In this document: one piece after another, positions 1 to 7,978 of the stretch
Layout of the letters: each line of letters starts with the position of its first letter
Position numbering within the stretch: position 1 is the first letter of the stretch
Assembly (NCBI RefSeq): GCF_900089835.1
Contig: NZ_OANU01000123.1
Coordinates: forward strand, 124,001 to 188,000
Direction: 5' to 3'
Source of the DNA: Vibrio thalassae
Lineage (GTDB): Bacteria > Pseudomonadota > Gammaproteobacteria > Enterobacterales > Vibrionaceae
Length of the DNA stretch: 64,000 bases
Notes under the pieces: model-generated
What the model saw: only the letters and a program-made list of their open reading frames with translations
What the model was told of the DNA's origin: nothing
Databases searched by the model: none
Program-made: the position numbers and the translations under genes

Positions 1-1
1 G

Positions 2-1192
2 ACAGAGTCGAGTACGTTGCATCGCTTACTCGGAGCCATTCCCGGTCGCGTTGAGTTTCGACATAACAAAGCTAACCCACTGCATTTAGATGTGCTTGTT
101 CTCGATGAAGCGTCTATGGTGGATTTACCAATGATGCATCGCTTATTGGATGCGCTACCCGCTCACGCACGACTCATTCTTCTTGGTGATAAAGATCAGT
201 TGGCTTCAGTGGAAGCTGGCGCAGTGTTGTCGGACATTTGTGACTTTTCTCAGTTTGGTTACAGCAGTCAGCAAAATGATTTGATTCAAGCGTTAACGCA
301 GTTTGATTGCCGATTGGCTGGCAAAGTGGGGGCCTCAAAATCCGCCTCAGCACTAGTCGATAGCCTGTGCGTACTGCAAAAAAGTTATCGTTTTGATGCA
401 AGGTCTGGCATTGGTCAACTGGCCAAGCAAGTTAACTTAGCAAACAGTTATGGTTTTGATCAGGTCTGGAACAAGGCATTTGATGATATTGAATGGCTAG
501 CATTAAGCGCCGACAGTTATCAACAGTTGGTTGATAAGCTCGTGCGTGCTTACAAACCCTATCTCTCTCAGTTGGGGCGAGCTAATCCGCAAGTCGAAGA
601 GCAACAAAGTCCGGAGGCTTTGTCACAGTGGCAGCAACGTTTGGCGCGAGAAGTGCTCTCCAGTTTTGCCCAAAGCCGATTATTGTGTGCCGTGCGTGAA
701 GGCGACTTTGGGGTTTCGGGGCTTAACCAGAGAATCGAAAAACGTTTAAAGCAGCGCGGATTCATTTCAAGAGGCGATGAAGCGTGGTATATCGGCCGTC
801 CTGTTATGGTGACAAGGAACGACCATGGTCTTGGTTTATTTAACGGTGATATCGGTATTTGCATGTGGGATCATTGTGCTGAGACGCCAAGGCTAAAAGT
901 ATTCTTTGAATTGCCTGACGGCAGTATTAAGTCGGTACTGCCAAGCCGCATGCCTGAGCATGAGACGGCTTATGCGATGACGATTCATAAATCACAAGGC
1001 AGTGAGTTTTCTCATACCTTGATGATTTTGCCGCCAGACTTTTCGCCATTGTTGACCAAAGAGCTGATCTACACAGGCATCACACGTGCGAAAAAACAAT
1101 TTACGTTGGTGGCAGACCAAAGGGTGGTAAATCGAGGTATTCGCCATAAGACATTGCGTCATAGTGGCCTAGCGAAGCGGTTAGCGAACTGA
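2..1192 (+). CDS. recD: RecBCD exonuclease V subunit RecD (C-terminal part, cut by window edge)
   Basis: RecD is the 5'-3' helicase subunit of RecBCD, which processes double-strand breaks in the cytoplasm. The frame is open from base 2, so about 396 C-terminal residues are visible and the N-terminus with Walker A lies outside. A Walker B/DEAD-like segment (LDEASMVD) is followed by GDKDQL. Near the end come the UvrD-like motifs MTIHKSQGSEF and YTGITRAKK, characteristic of superfamily 1 RecD. recB and recC would be expected upstream outside the window. The family call is secure; only the 5' part is missing. Confidence 0.95.
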   Translation, partial: TESSTLHRLLGAIPGRVEFRHNKANPLHLDVLVLDEASMVDLPMMHRLLDALPAHARLILLGDKDQLASVEAGAVLSDICDFSQFGYSSQQNDLIQALTQFDCRLAGKVGASKSASALVDSLCVLQKSYRFDARSGIGQLAKQVNLANSYGFDQVWNKAFDDIEWLALSADSYQQLVDKLVRAYKPYLSQLGRANPQVEEQQSPEALSQWQQRLAREVLSSFAQSRLLCAVREGDFGVSGLNQRIEKRLKQRGFISRGDEAWYIGRPVMVTRNDHGLGLFNGDIGICMWDHCAETPRLKVFFELPDGSIKSVLPSRMPEHETAYAMTIHKSQGSEFSHTLMILPPDFSPLLTKELIYTGITRAKKQFTLVADQRVVNRGIRHKTLRHSGLAKRLAN

Positions 1193-1264
1193 GGCAGATA
1201 AAGTGGGGTGTTTGGACGCTGTGAGTGGTTTTCCACCGTCCATGGTGGTCAATGCCCCGATGCT

Positions 1265-1444
1265 TTAGTCAAAGACTTCCGTGAACGTGATTTGGTTGAT
1301 TCGGTACTTCTGTTGGTAAATCTTCATGAGATATTTTACCTTGTCGGTTACCGTAAATACGCAATGGACATTGTGTCCTTCTAAGAACTGGTTTTCAGCC
1401 ATATCCCAGAAGCTATCAATGGAATTGCAAATAACTGTACGCAT
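1265..1444 (-). CDS. Small hypothetical protein, 59 aa
   Basis: I do not recognise this protein. The open frame extends further upstream, but I start it at the ATG at 1444 because the minus strand reads AGGAG seven bases before that ATG, a strong ribosome-binding site. The product is short, soluble and mixed charge (begins MRTVICNSID, ends TFTEVFD), with no signal peptide or membrane segment. It sits alone between recD and argA, and a 10-bp hairpin at 1599-1631 lies upstream of it. The competing plus-strand frame at 1326-1583 lacks such a start signal. Confidence 0.6.
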   Translation of the reverse strand: MRTVICNSIDSFWDMAENQFLEGHNVHCVFTVTDKVKYLMKIYQQKYRINQITFTEVFD

Positions 1445-1598
1445 AGATGTCACTCCTAAAGTTGTCGTGCTGCACCTAGCTATCCATGCACTCCCCAAAA
1501 AACACATCAAGTCTTTGGGAGTCCCGTCACAAAAAACGTCATTTGAACAAATAGTAGACAGTAAACTTGGAGAAGTAAAATAATTTATGAGATCTAAT

Positions 1599-1631
1599 GA
1601 CAGCAATCGGTTGTATAAATAGATTGCTGTC
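1599..1631. other. Inverted repeat downstream of argA
   Basis: GACAGCAATC and its exact complement GATTGCTGTC are separated by 13 bases, just beyond the argA stop. There is no T-tract on either side, so it may be an RNA 3'-end stem rather than a classic intrinsic terminator. Confidence 0.5.
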
Positions 1632-1640
1632 AAGAGGAGA

Positions 1641-2978
1641 TTAAACTGCAACAGAAAGGATTTTTGACTTACGTTGATAGTTGTACAAATCTTGTTTTGC
1701 CATTGGTAATGATTCTACGCCGATCTCCATAAAACCTTGCTCTCTAAACCAATGTAAGCTGTGAGTGGTTAGAACAAAAATTTGTTCAATCCCTTTCATT
1801 TTCGACTGTTGTTTCATGTGATTCAGGAGTAATAAGCCGCGGTTTCCGTCACGATAGTCGGGATGAATAGCCACACAAGCCATCTCCGCCATTTTTTCAT
1901 TTAGGTAGGGATACAGTGCAGCACAGCCTATGATAAGACCATCTTTTTCGATGATGGTAAATTGATGGATCTCTTGCTCAAGTTGTTCACGAGAGCGACG
2001 AACTAAAATCCCTTTCTCTTCAAGTGGGCGAATCAGGTCGAAAATACCACCAATATCATCGATATCGGCTTGGCGAACTTGCTCGGCACTGGCCATAACA
2101 ATTTGTGTACCGATGCCGTCAAGGGAGAATAGCTCTTGTATCAATGCACCATCAATCTTGTAGCTGATAAGGTGACAGCGAGGAACGCCTGCTCTGCATG
2201 CCGATTGAGCTCCGCGCAGAAACCGTAGCGTGCCGCTGCTTTCACCCTCATTGACCCTTTCTCGGGCCTCAAACTGTTCAATCAGCTGATTGACCTCTGT
2301 CGGGAATAGCTCGGCGATAGCGTTACCATTTTCATCTAGCACACCTTGCTCGGAACAAAAACCTATTAGTTTATCGGCATTTAATTTTATAGCGACTTGG
2401 GTCGCCACTTCTTCAGAGAGAAGATTGAATGTTTCACCTGTCACTGAACCAGCGACTGGGCCGAGAAGCACAATGGCACCTTGATCTAATACTTGGTTAA
2501 TCCCTTGAATGTCGATACGACGTACTCGGCCGCTATGACAATAATCAATGCCGTCATCAACCCCAAGAGGTTGAGCAATCACAAAGTTGCCACTAATGAC
2601 ATTAAGCTGGTTACCTGCCATCGGTGTATTGTTAAGACTCATTGAGAGGCGAGCTGTGATATCGAGTTGTAGTTTTCCCGTTGCTTGCATGACGTAGTCG
2701 AGGCATTTTTCAGTCGTTACACGAGTCCCCTTATGGTAGGGGCAGTGGCAATCACTTTGCTTGAGCAATTGATTAATCTGTGGTCTTGCGCCATGAACGA
2801 GAACCAATTTGACACCAAGGCTGTGAAGTAACGCGATATCACTGACAATATTGGTGAAGTTTTTATCTGAAAACGCCTCACCACCTAACATAATGACCAT
2901 AGTCTTATTTCGGTGGGCATTGACATAGGGTGTGGACTGCCTAAATCCTTTTACTAAGGCGGTGCTACGAATTTTCAC
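1641..2978 (-). CDS. argA: Amino-acid N-acetyltransferase (N-acetylglutamate synthase)
   Basis: It catalyses the first step of arginine synthesis, transferring acetyl from acetyl-CoA to glutamate. The 445 residues fit the classical ArgA layout. An N-terminal amino-acid-kinase-like domain carries VIMLGGEAF, LVHGARPQIN and LDITARLSMSLNNTP. A C-terminal GNAT domain from about residue 296 carries MACVAIHPDYRDGNRG. The start is GTG at 2978, with AAGAG upstream. A good ARG box lies at 3011-3028, suggesting ArgR repression. It is transcribed divergently from the DUF2850 gene. Confidence 0.95.
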   Translation of the reverse strand: MKIRSTALVKGFRQSTPYVNAHRNKTMVIMLGGEAFSDKNFTNIVSDIALLHSLGVKLVLVHGARPQINQLLKQSDCHCPYHKGTRVTTEKCLDYVMQATGKLQLDITARLSMSLNNTPMAGNQLNVISGNFVIAQPLGVDDGIDYCHSGRVRRIDIQGINQVLDQGAIVLLGPVAGSVTGETFNLLSEEVATQVAIKLNADKLIGFCSEQGVLDENGNAIAELFPTEVNQLIEQFEARERVNEGESSGTLRFLRGAQSACRAGVPRCHLISYKIDGALIQELFSLDGIGTQIVMASAEQVRQADIDDIGGIFDLIRPLEEKGILVRRSREQLEQEIHQFTIIEKDGLIIGCAALYPYLNEKMAEMACVAIHPDYRDGNRGLLLLNHMKQQSKMKGIEQIFVLTTHSLHWFREQGFMEIGVESLPMAKQDLYNYQRKSKILSVAV

Positions 2979-3010
2979 GATACTAGCTCTTGGTTTATTT
3001 ATGTTGAAAT

Positions 3011-3028
3011 AATGACTTTTTATTCAAT
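3011..3028. promoter_or_regulatory. Putative ARG box (ArgR operator) upstream of argA
   Basis: AATGACTTTTTATTCAAT matches the ArgR consensus WNTGAATWWWWATTCANW at all but one fixed position. It lies about 35 bases upstream of the argA start codon, where a repressor would block transcription. Only one clear box is visible; ArgR usually prefers two boxes spaced 3 bp apart. Confidence 0.6.
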
Positions 3029-3041
3029 CTTGCGCAAGATT
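3026..3041. repeat. 16-bp perfect palindrome in the argA/DUF2850 divergent region
   Basis: AATCTTGCGCAAGATT is fully palindromic and overlaps the end of the ARG box by three bases. It looks like an operator for a dimeric regulator, but I cannot name one. Confidence 0.5.
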
Positions 3042-3124
3042 TAATTTTCACAATTTAGGTGATGAGTTGCATTTTTGCATTTGTGGTGACAATATGTCGC
3101 GGTCGATAAGTGGTAAGGCGTAGT

Positions 3125-3571
3125 ATGGATAGCGGTAAGCAAAGCGGTGTCGTTGGAGTTAAAACTGTCCCAACAGCAAAGTTAAAACCCAGTAAGTGGC
3201 TAGAGCGTACGCTAATTATCTTGTCGTTAGTGGGCAGTTTAGCCGTTTTGGGACTGTATCAAGACTTGTATGATCGTTATCAGTCACATGCAAACCCTAA
3301 ACAGGCGATGTATGGAGTGTGGTATGAAAGAGATGCCGCTCCGTTTGCTAGAGATTGGTTTGAGCTAACCCCTGACAAGGTGATTATCGATAATAGAGTC
3401 GTGGCTACGGAATTTAAACTTAGCCGCGATGAATTAACCTTTTATGTTGGGCCTACTTTATACCGTTATCATGTTGTGAATGAAGCCAAAACGGAATTGA
3501 GACAATTATCACCGGCGCATTACCATCCCATCTTTGTTTTGTCAGGAAAACACAAAAACAACCTACTATAA
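3125..3571 (+). CDS. DUF2850-type membrane-anchored protein
   Basis: The function is unknown. The protein of 148 residues has a basic N-terminal cytoplasmic tail and one hydrophobic segment (LIILSLVGSLAVLGLY, roughly residues 30-46). A soluble domain follows with GVWYERDAAPFARDWFEL and an FYVGPTLYRYHV strand. I recall this arrangement as the Vibrio DUF2850 family. I start at ATG 3125, with AAGG six bases upstream, rather than the GTG at 3110. It is divergent from argA and precedes mltA by about 60 bases. Confidence 0.65.
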   Translation: MDSGKQSGVVGVKTVPTAKLKPSKWLERTLIILSLVGSLAVLGLYQDLYDRYQSHANPKQAMYGVWYERDAAPFARDWFELTPDKVIIDNRVVATEFKLSRDELTFYVGPTLYRYHVVNEAKTELRQLSPAHYHPIFVLSGKHKNNLL

Positions 3572-3632
3572 CGCTCGACTTTATTGCGCTTTTTCAAAGA
3601 GTTTGCCATCCTGAATGCACCACAAATAATGG

Positions 3633-4739
3633 ATGACTAACTTGATCAAACGTATTCTGCCTCTCGCTTCTGTATTGCTCGTTTTTGGCTGCGCACAAAC
3701 TGACCGCGCTCAGCAATATCAAGATGGCGAATTTACCAAACTGCTTAATAAGACCGAAGTTATCGAGTCGAACCAACCTAGAAACTTCAACTCTTTTGCA
3801 AGTCAGGCGGATGAAGTGATTAAGAAATCACCGTCTATGGCCAAAATTTATCAGCCACTGTATGAGCAACTTGAAGCGTGGGCGATTCAAAGTGGCGATC
3901 CATCCCAGCTAGCAAATTATGGTGTGCAAGCGGCTCAACTTGGTGGCGGCGATAAAAAAGGTAATGTGCTATTTACCGGCTACTTTTCACCTGTAATGGA
4001 ACTGCGCCACAAGCCAGACGCAACCTTCCGTTATCCGGTTTATGGTTTACCAGATTGTTCTCAAGACTGCCCGACTCGAGCTGAGATATACGGTGGTGCA
4101 CTAAATGGTCAGGGTTTAGAACTTGGTTATGCAAACAACCTGATTGACCCATTCATTATGGAAGTACAAGGCAGTGGTTTTGTTCATTTTGAAGATGATG
4201 ACACGCTTGAGTATTTCGCTTACGCGGGCAAAAACAACAAAGCGTATGTGAGTATTGGCCGAGTGCTGATTGAACGCGGTGAAGTACCTAAAGAAAAGAT
4301 GTCGCTCAAAGCCATCAAAGATTGGGTGATGCAGCAAGATGAGCAAACCGTGCAAGAGCTACTAGAGCAAAATACCTCGTACGTGTTCTTCCAACCTCAA
4401 GATGCTGCACCGGTGACGGGTACGGCGGGTATTCCATTATTACCAATGGCTTCGGTAGCGGGTGATCGCTCCGCATTTCCAATGGGCACGCCAATCCTCG
4501 CAGAAGTGCCACTTTTGAATGCGGATGGCACGTGGAGTGGAGCTCACGAACTACGTCTACTGATTGTGCTAGATACCGGTGGTGCGGTAAAAGGAAATCA
4601 CTTCGACCTATATCATGGGATGGGTGATTTTGCGGGTACACAGGCAGGCCACTATAAGCACTTTGGCCGAGTTTGGAAGCTAGGACTGGAGGACTCGGCG
4701 ACAGAGAGCCCTTGGGCACTGCCTCCCGAGAAAAAGTAG
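3633..4739 (+). CDS. mltA: Membrane-bound lytic murein transglycosylase A
   Basis: MltA cleaves the MurNAc-GlcNAc bond of peptidoglycan to give 1,6-anhydromuropeptides at the inner face of the outer membrane. The 368-residue precursor begins with a lipoprotein signal ending in LVFGC (Cys20 lipidated). The central MltA domain contains VLFTGYFSPV and IMEVQGSGF. The C-terminal 3D domain has VLDTGGAVKGNHFD, with Asp314 matching the catalytic aspartate. Its anhydro-products are imported by AmpG, also encoded here. The gene ends at a strong terminator (4791-4822). Confidence 0.95.
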   Translation: MTNLIKRILPLASVLLVFGCAQTDRAQQYQDGEFTKLLNKTEVIESNQPRNFNSFASQADEVIKKSPSMAKIYQPLYEQLEAWAIQSGDPSQLANYGVQAAQLGGGDKKGNVLFTGYFSPVMELRHKPDATFRYPVYGLPDCSQDCPTRAEIYGGALNGQGLELGYANNLIDPFIMEVQGSGFVHFEDDDTLEYFAYAGKNNKAYVSIGRVLIERGEVPKEKMSLKAIKDWVMQQDEQTVQELLEQNTSYVFFQPQDAAPVTGTAGIPLLPMASVAGDRSAFPMGTPILAEVPLLNADGTWSGAHELRLLIVLDTGGAVKGNHFDLYHGMGDFAGTQAGHYKHFGRVWKLGLEDSATESPWALPPEKK

Positions 4740-4775
4740 TGCTGGGAAAATAGTACGAGCACGTTTCGTACATAG

Positions 4776-4804
4776 TTGACCTTTTTACCAAGAGTGCGTA
4801 TAAA
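4776..4804 (+). promoter_or_regulatory. Sigma-70 promoter for tcdA-csdE
   Basis: TTGACC at 4776-4781 and TATAAA at 4799-4804 are separated by exactly 17 bp, a near-consensus housekeeping promoter. The -10 box falls in the loop of the mltA terminator hairpin, so one DNA segment ends mltA and starts tcdA. Confidence 0.65.
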
Positions 4805-4822
4805 TCGCACTCTTTCTTTTTT
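4791..4822 (+). terminator. Intrinsic terminator of mltA
   Basis: AGAGTGCG and CGCACTCT form an 8-bp stem with a 7-base loop, followed by TTCTTTTTT. The stem overlaps the -10 element of the tcdA promoter. Confidence 0.85.
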
Positions 4823-4845
4823 ATCCAAGACAAGTTAGGCAACCC

Positions 4846-5658
4846 ATGCGAGAACTTAACCAACCAGCTTCTGATAGCTACAATCAACGATTTGGCGGCA
4901 CCCGCAGACTATACGGCAACAGTGAGGTCGAGATCTTACGTGCTGCCCATGTTTGTGTGGTAGGAATTGGTGGTGTAGGTTCATGGGCGGTTGAAGCGCT
5001 GGCAAGAACGGGTGTGGGTGAGCTCACTCTTATCGATATGGATGACGTTTGTGTGACCAACATTAACCGTCAAATCCATGCGATGTCAGGCACTGTCGGT
5101 CAGAGCAAAATTGAAGTGATGGCTGAACGGGTTAAATTGATTAACCCTGAGTGCAAAGTAAACTTAATTGATGACTTTATTAGCGCAGACAATGTCTCAG
5201 AGTACATCAGTAAAGACTTTGATTATGTGTTGGATGCCATTGACAGCATTAAACCTAAGGCGGCGCTCTTGGCTTACTGCCGTAGCAACAAAATCAAAGT
5301 AGTCACCACTGGCGGGGCGGGTGGACAGACCGATCCAACCCAAATTATGGTGGCAGACCTGACAAAAACGATTCAAGATCCATTGGCTAAAAAGCTAAAA
5401 GATACGTTACGTCGTCATCATAACTTCAGCAAGAACCCGGCGCGTAAGTTCGGCATTGATTGCGTATTTTCGACGGAGCAGCTTAAATATCCTCAAGCTG
5501 ATGGCTCTGTCTGTGGCGTGAAATCTACAGCGGAAGGTCCAAAGCGTATGGATTGTGCCAGTGGCTTTGGCGCTGCTACTGTAGTGACGGCGACATTTGG
5601 CTTTGTTGCTGTGTCTCGTATTGTTGACAAGCTTATTCACAAATATGCGCAAAAGTAG
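4846..5658 (+). CDS. tcdA: tRNA threonylcarbamoyladenosine dehydratase (ct6A37 synthase)
   Basis: TcdA (CsdL/YgdL) is an E1-like enzyme that dehydrates t6A at position 37 of ANN-decoding tRNAs to cyclic t6A, using ATP. The 270-residue protein has the ThiF/MoeB fold with GIGGVGS at residues 40-46 and a second nucleotide-contact region DMDDVCVTNINRQ. The C-terminal region contains CVFSTEQ and MDCASGFGAA, typical of the family. csdE follows after 9 bases, the sulfur-acceptor partner seen with tcdA in Escherichia coli. Confidence 0.94.
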   Translation: MRELNQPASDSYNQRFGGTRRLYGNSEVEILRAAHVCVVGIGGVGSWAVEALARTGVGELTLIDMDDVCVTNINRQIHAMSGTVGQSKIEVMAERVKLINPECKVNLIDDFISADNVSEYISKDFDYVLDAIDSIKPKAALLAYCRSNKIKVVTTGGAGGQTDPTQIMVADLTKTIQDPLAKKLKDTLRRHHNFSKNPARKFGIDCVFSTEQLKYPQADGSVCGVKSTAEGPKRMDCASGFGAATVVTATFGFVAVSRIVDKLIHKYAQK

Positions 5659-5667
5659 AGGCGGTTT

Positions 5668-6099
5668 ATGTCATCAGATAACAGCAACCCATTTGGATTG
5701 GAAATCAACGCACAAGATGTTGTTGAGGCTATGGCGCACTTGAGAGGCTGGGAAGACCGCTATCGACAGGTCATTCAGTGGGGCAAGAAATTGCCAGTAT
5801 TGGATCAATCTCTTAAGCAGGACAAAGTTCTGGTTTCTGGCTGCGAAAGCTCAGTATGGTTAGTGCTTACCTTGCAAGAAGGGAAATGGAAGATTCAGGC
5901 TGATTCAGATGCGCGAATCGTTCGTGGCTTGATCGCTATCGTTCTAGCCGCCTTCAATGGTAAGACATCAGAGCAAATATTGGCGTTTGACTTGGATGAG
6001 TATTTCACACAGTTAAACCTCATCAATCATCTTAGCCCCTCTCGCGGTAATGGTTTGAAAGCCATTGTCGACGTCATTAAATCTAAAGCGTCAGAATAA
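5668..6099 (+). CDS. csdE: Cysteine desulfuration protein CsdE (SufE-like)
   Basis: CsdE accepts persulfide sulfur from the cysteine desulfurase CsdA and passes it on. The 143 residues form one SufE domain, with the acceptor cysteine at residue 59 in VSGCESSVW. The tail has LSPSRGNGLKAIV, a typical SufE ending. It is coupled to tcdA by a 9-base gap and faces csdA across a symmetric terminator. Its enzyme partner is therefore on the opposite strand in a separate operon. Confidence 0.92.
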   Translation: MSSDNSNPFGLEINAQDVVEAMAHLRGWEDRYRQVIQWGKKLPVLDQSLKQDKVLVSGCESSVWLVLTLQEGKWKIQADSDARIVRGLIAIVLAAFNGKTSEQILAFDLDEYFTQLNLINHLSPSRGNGLKAIVDVIKSKASE

Positions 6100-6108
6100 C
6101 TTCTGATA

Positions 6109-6144
6109 AATAAGGTCGACTCATTTTCATGGATCGACCTTATT
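6109..6144. terminator. Bidirectional terminator between csdE and csdA
   Basis: AATAAGGTCGA and its exact complement TCGACCTTATT lie 14 bases apart between two convergent genes. The stem base is AT-rich on both sides, so it can serve both directions. Confidence 0.7.
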
Positions 6145-6180
6145 ATTAAAGCCGGACTCTTAAAGCAATAGGTGTTGTCG

Positions 6181-7380
6181 CTACAGCATATCCGCCGCTT
6201 TGGTTATCGCGGTAAGAAACTTATCTACGTCTTCTTTGGTGTTGTAAATAGCAAAAGACGCACGAACCGTTCCCTTTACACCAAGCGCATCCATGAGTGG
6301 GTGAGCACAATGGTGACCTGCTCTTACGGCAATGTTCTGTTGATCTAATAGCGTGGCGATGTCTTGGTGATGAACGCCATCCATCACAAAAGTGATGACG
6401 CTCGCATGTGGTTGGTAACCGATGATGCGAATATCCTCTATGGCACTTAAACCTTGGAAAGCATGATGTTGTAGAACACTGATGTGATTCTCCAACAGTT
6501 GACGGTCATAACTTGATAGCCAGTCTATGGCGCAAGCCAATGCTAAGGCACCAGCGACATTTGGTGTTCCTGCCTCAAACTTACCTGGCAATTGGCTAAA
6601 TGTGGTGCCTTCAAACGATACTTTTTCCACCATCTTGCCACCGCCATGCCAAGGCGGCATAGCTTCCAGTAAGGCTAGCTTGCCATACAACACCCCAATA
6701 CCTGCTGGGGCATACAATTTATGTCCTGAAAAGACATAGAAATCAGCATCTAACGCTTGCACATCCGTTTGTTGATGCACAATACCTTGTGCACCGTCGA
6801 CGACCAGAATGGCATCGGTGTGAGCACGGGTCAGCGTTACGATCTTATCGAGCGGCAGGGCGGTTCCGGTCACGTTGGTGACTTGCGTCGTGGCGACAAT
6901 TTTCGTTCTCGGGCTGAGTAGGGCTTCAAACGCATCAAGATCAAAGTGGCACTCTGGTGTTATTGGAATTTTGACGACCTTAGCGCCAGTTTGCTCAGCA
7001 ACGATTTGCCAAGGGACAATATTGGCGTGATGTTCCATCTCAGAAACCAGAATCTCGTCCCCCGGTTGTAGGGTGCTTCGAGCGTAAGTCTGGGCGATAA
7101 GGTTGAGAGCCTCGGTTGCCCCTCGTGTCCAGATGATCTCTTTGCTGGAAGGCGCATTAATAAACCGCGCAATGGTTTCTCTCGCTGCTTCAAAGCGCTC
7201 GGTTGCAACCGCGGTGAGTGAATGGGAACCACGATGGACGTTGGCGTTTTGGTTACCATAATACTGAGTGATACAGTCGATTACAGCTTGCGGTTTTTGT
7301 GTCGTTGCCGCACTGTCCAGATAAACCAAATCGCCATCAATAGCTGGGAACTGCGCGCGAATGTTGAGTAACTCACTCAT
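6181..7380 (-). CDS. csdA: Cysteine desulfurase CsdA
   Basis: It is a PLP-dependent enzyme converting cysteine to alanine plus enzyme-bound persulfide, delivered to CsdE. The 399 residues form a group II class V aminotransferase fold. EMEHHANIVPWQ, the PLP lysine at 221 in FSGHKLYAP, and the active-site Cys358 in RAGHHCAHP are all present, and the length matches CsdA rather than the longer SufS context. The start overlaps the yajL stop by 8 bases, so panE-yajL-csdA appears to be one operon. No Suf genes are nearby. Confidence 0.92.
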   Translation of the reverse strand: MSELLNIRAQFPAIDGDLVYLDSAATTQKPQAVIDCITQYYGNQNANVHRGSHSLTAVATERFEAARETIARFINAPSSKEIIWTRGATEALNLIAQTYARSTLQPGDEILVSEMEHHANIVPWQIVAEQTGAKVVKIPITPECHFDLDAFEALLSPRTKIVATTQVTNVTGTALPLDKIVTLTRAHTDAILVVDGAQGIVHQQTDVQALDADFYVFSGHKLYAPAGIGVLYGKLALLEAMPPWHGGGKMVEKVSFEGTTFSQLPGKFEAGTPNVAGALALACAIDWLSSYDRQLLENHISVLQHHAFQGLSAIEDIRIIGYQPHASVITFVMDGVHHQDIATLLDQQNIAVRAGHHCAHPLMDALGVKGTVRASFAIYNTKEDVDKFLTAITKAADML

Positions 7381-7978
7381 CGTATTTACCCATTTTATAA
7401 TAGTGAAGAGTCGGGTTGGTGATCATAGGCTCAGCCACTTGCCAGGCTTTTTCTTTACCACATAAGGCGATGATAATTTCAATCGCAAATTCGAGGGCGG
7501 TTCCAGGGCCTTGACTTGTGATAAGGTTGTGGTTGATATCAATTGTTACTCGTTTGCTGCGCCAGCGGTTTTCTGGGATATGTGATTGAAAACTTGGGTG
7601 GCCAGTCATCAGCGCATTCGGGTAAAGCTGATGATGTTGCAGCACCAATGCAGGAGCTGCGCAGATAGCTCCAACCAGTTTGCCGTCGTATTGGTGTTGG
7701 CGAACCATTTCGACTAATAATGTGCTGTCTCGAAATGTTTCGGCGCCGCCTACACCGCCTGGTAAGGCGATAACATCGAACTCTTCATCAGCGACATCGA
7801 CCAGCCTGCAATCCGCAGTCAGGGTGACACCGCGTGACGCTTTCATCGTCAGCGCTCCATCAAATGCCGCGCTAGCGACGGTCACGTTGAAACCTGCACG
7901 CACCATAATGTCGATGATGGTAATCGCTTCCATCTCTTCGGTGCCTGGCGCTATGGGAACAAGGATTTTCTTAGTCAT
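7373..7978 (-). CDS. yajL: DJ-1/YajL family protein deglycase or chaperone
   Basis: YajL belongs to the DJ-1/ThiJ family, cytoplasmic proteins protecting against oxidative and glyoxal damage. The 201 residues show the conserved acidic residues in PGTEEME (Glu14-Glu15) and the nucleophile Cys106 in VGAICAAPALVL. A conserved TSQGPGTALEFA segment follows. It overlaps panE upstream and csdA downstream by 8 bases each, implying translational coupling. The exact biochemical activity of this family is debated. Confidence 0.88.
   Translation of the reverse strand: MTKKILVPIAPGTEEMEAITIIDIMVRAGFNVTVASAAFDGALTMKASRGVTLTADCRLVDVADEEFDVIALPGGVGGAETFRDSTLLVEMVRQHQYDGKLVGAICAAPALVLQHHQLYPNALMTGHPSFQSHIPENRWRSKRVTIDINHNLITSQGPGTALEFAIEIIIALCGKEKAWQVAEPMITNPTLHYYKMGKYDE

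Noticed and set aside
1326..1583. 85-codon plus-strand frame opposite the small minus-strand gene
   Set aside because: No ribosome-binding site, and the opposite strand has a strong one in the same place.
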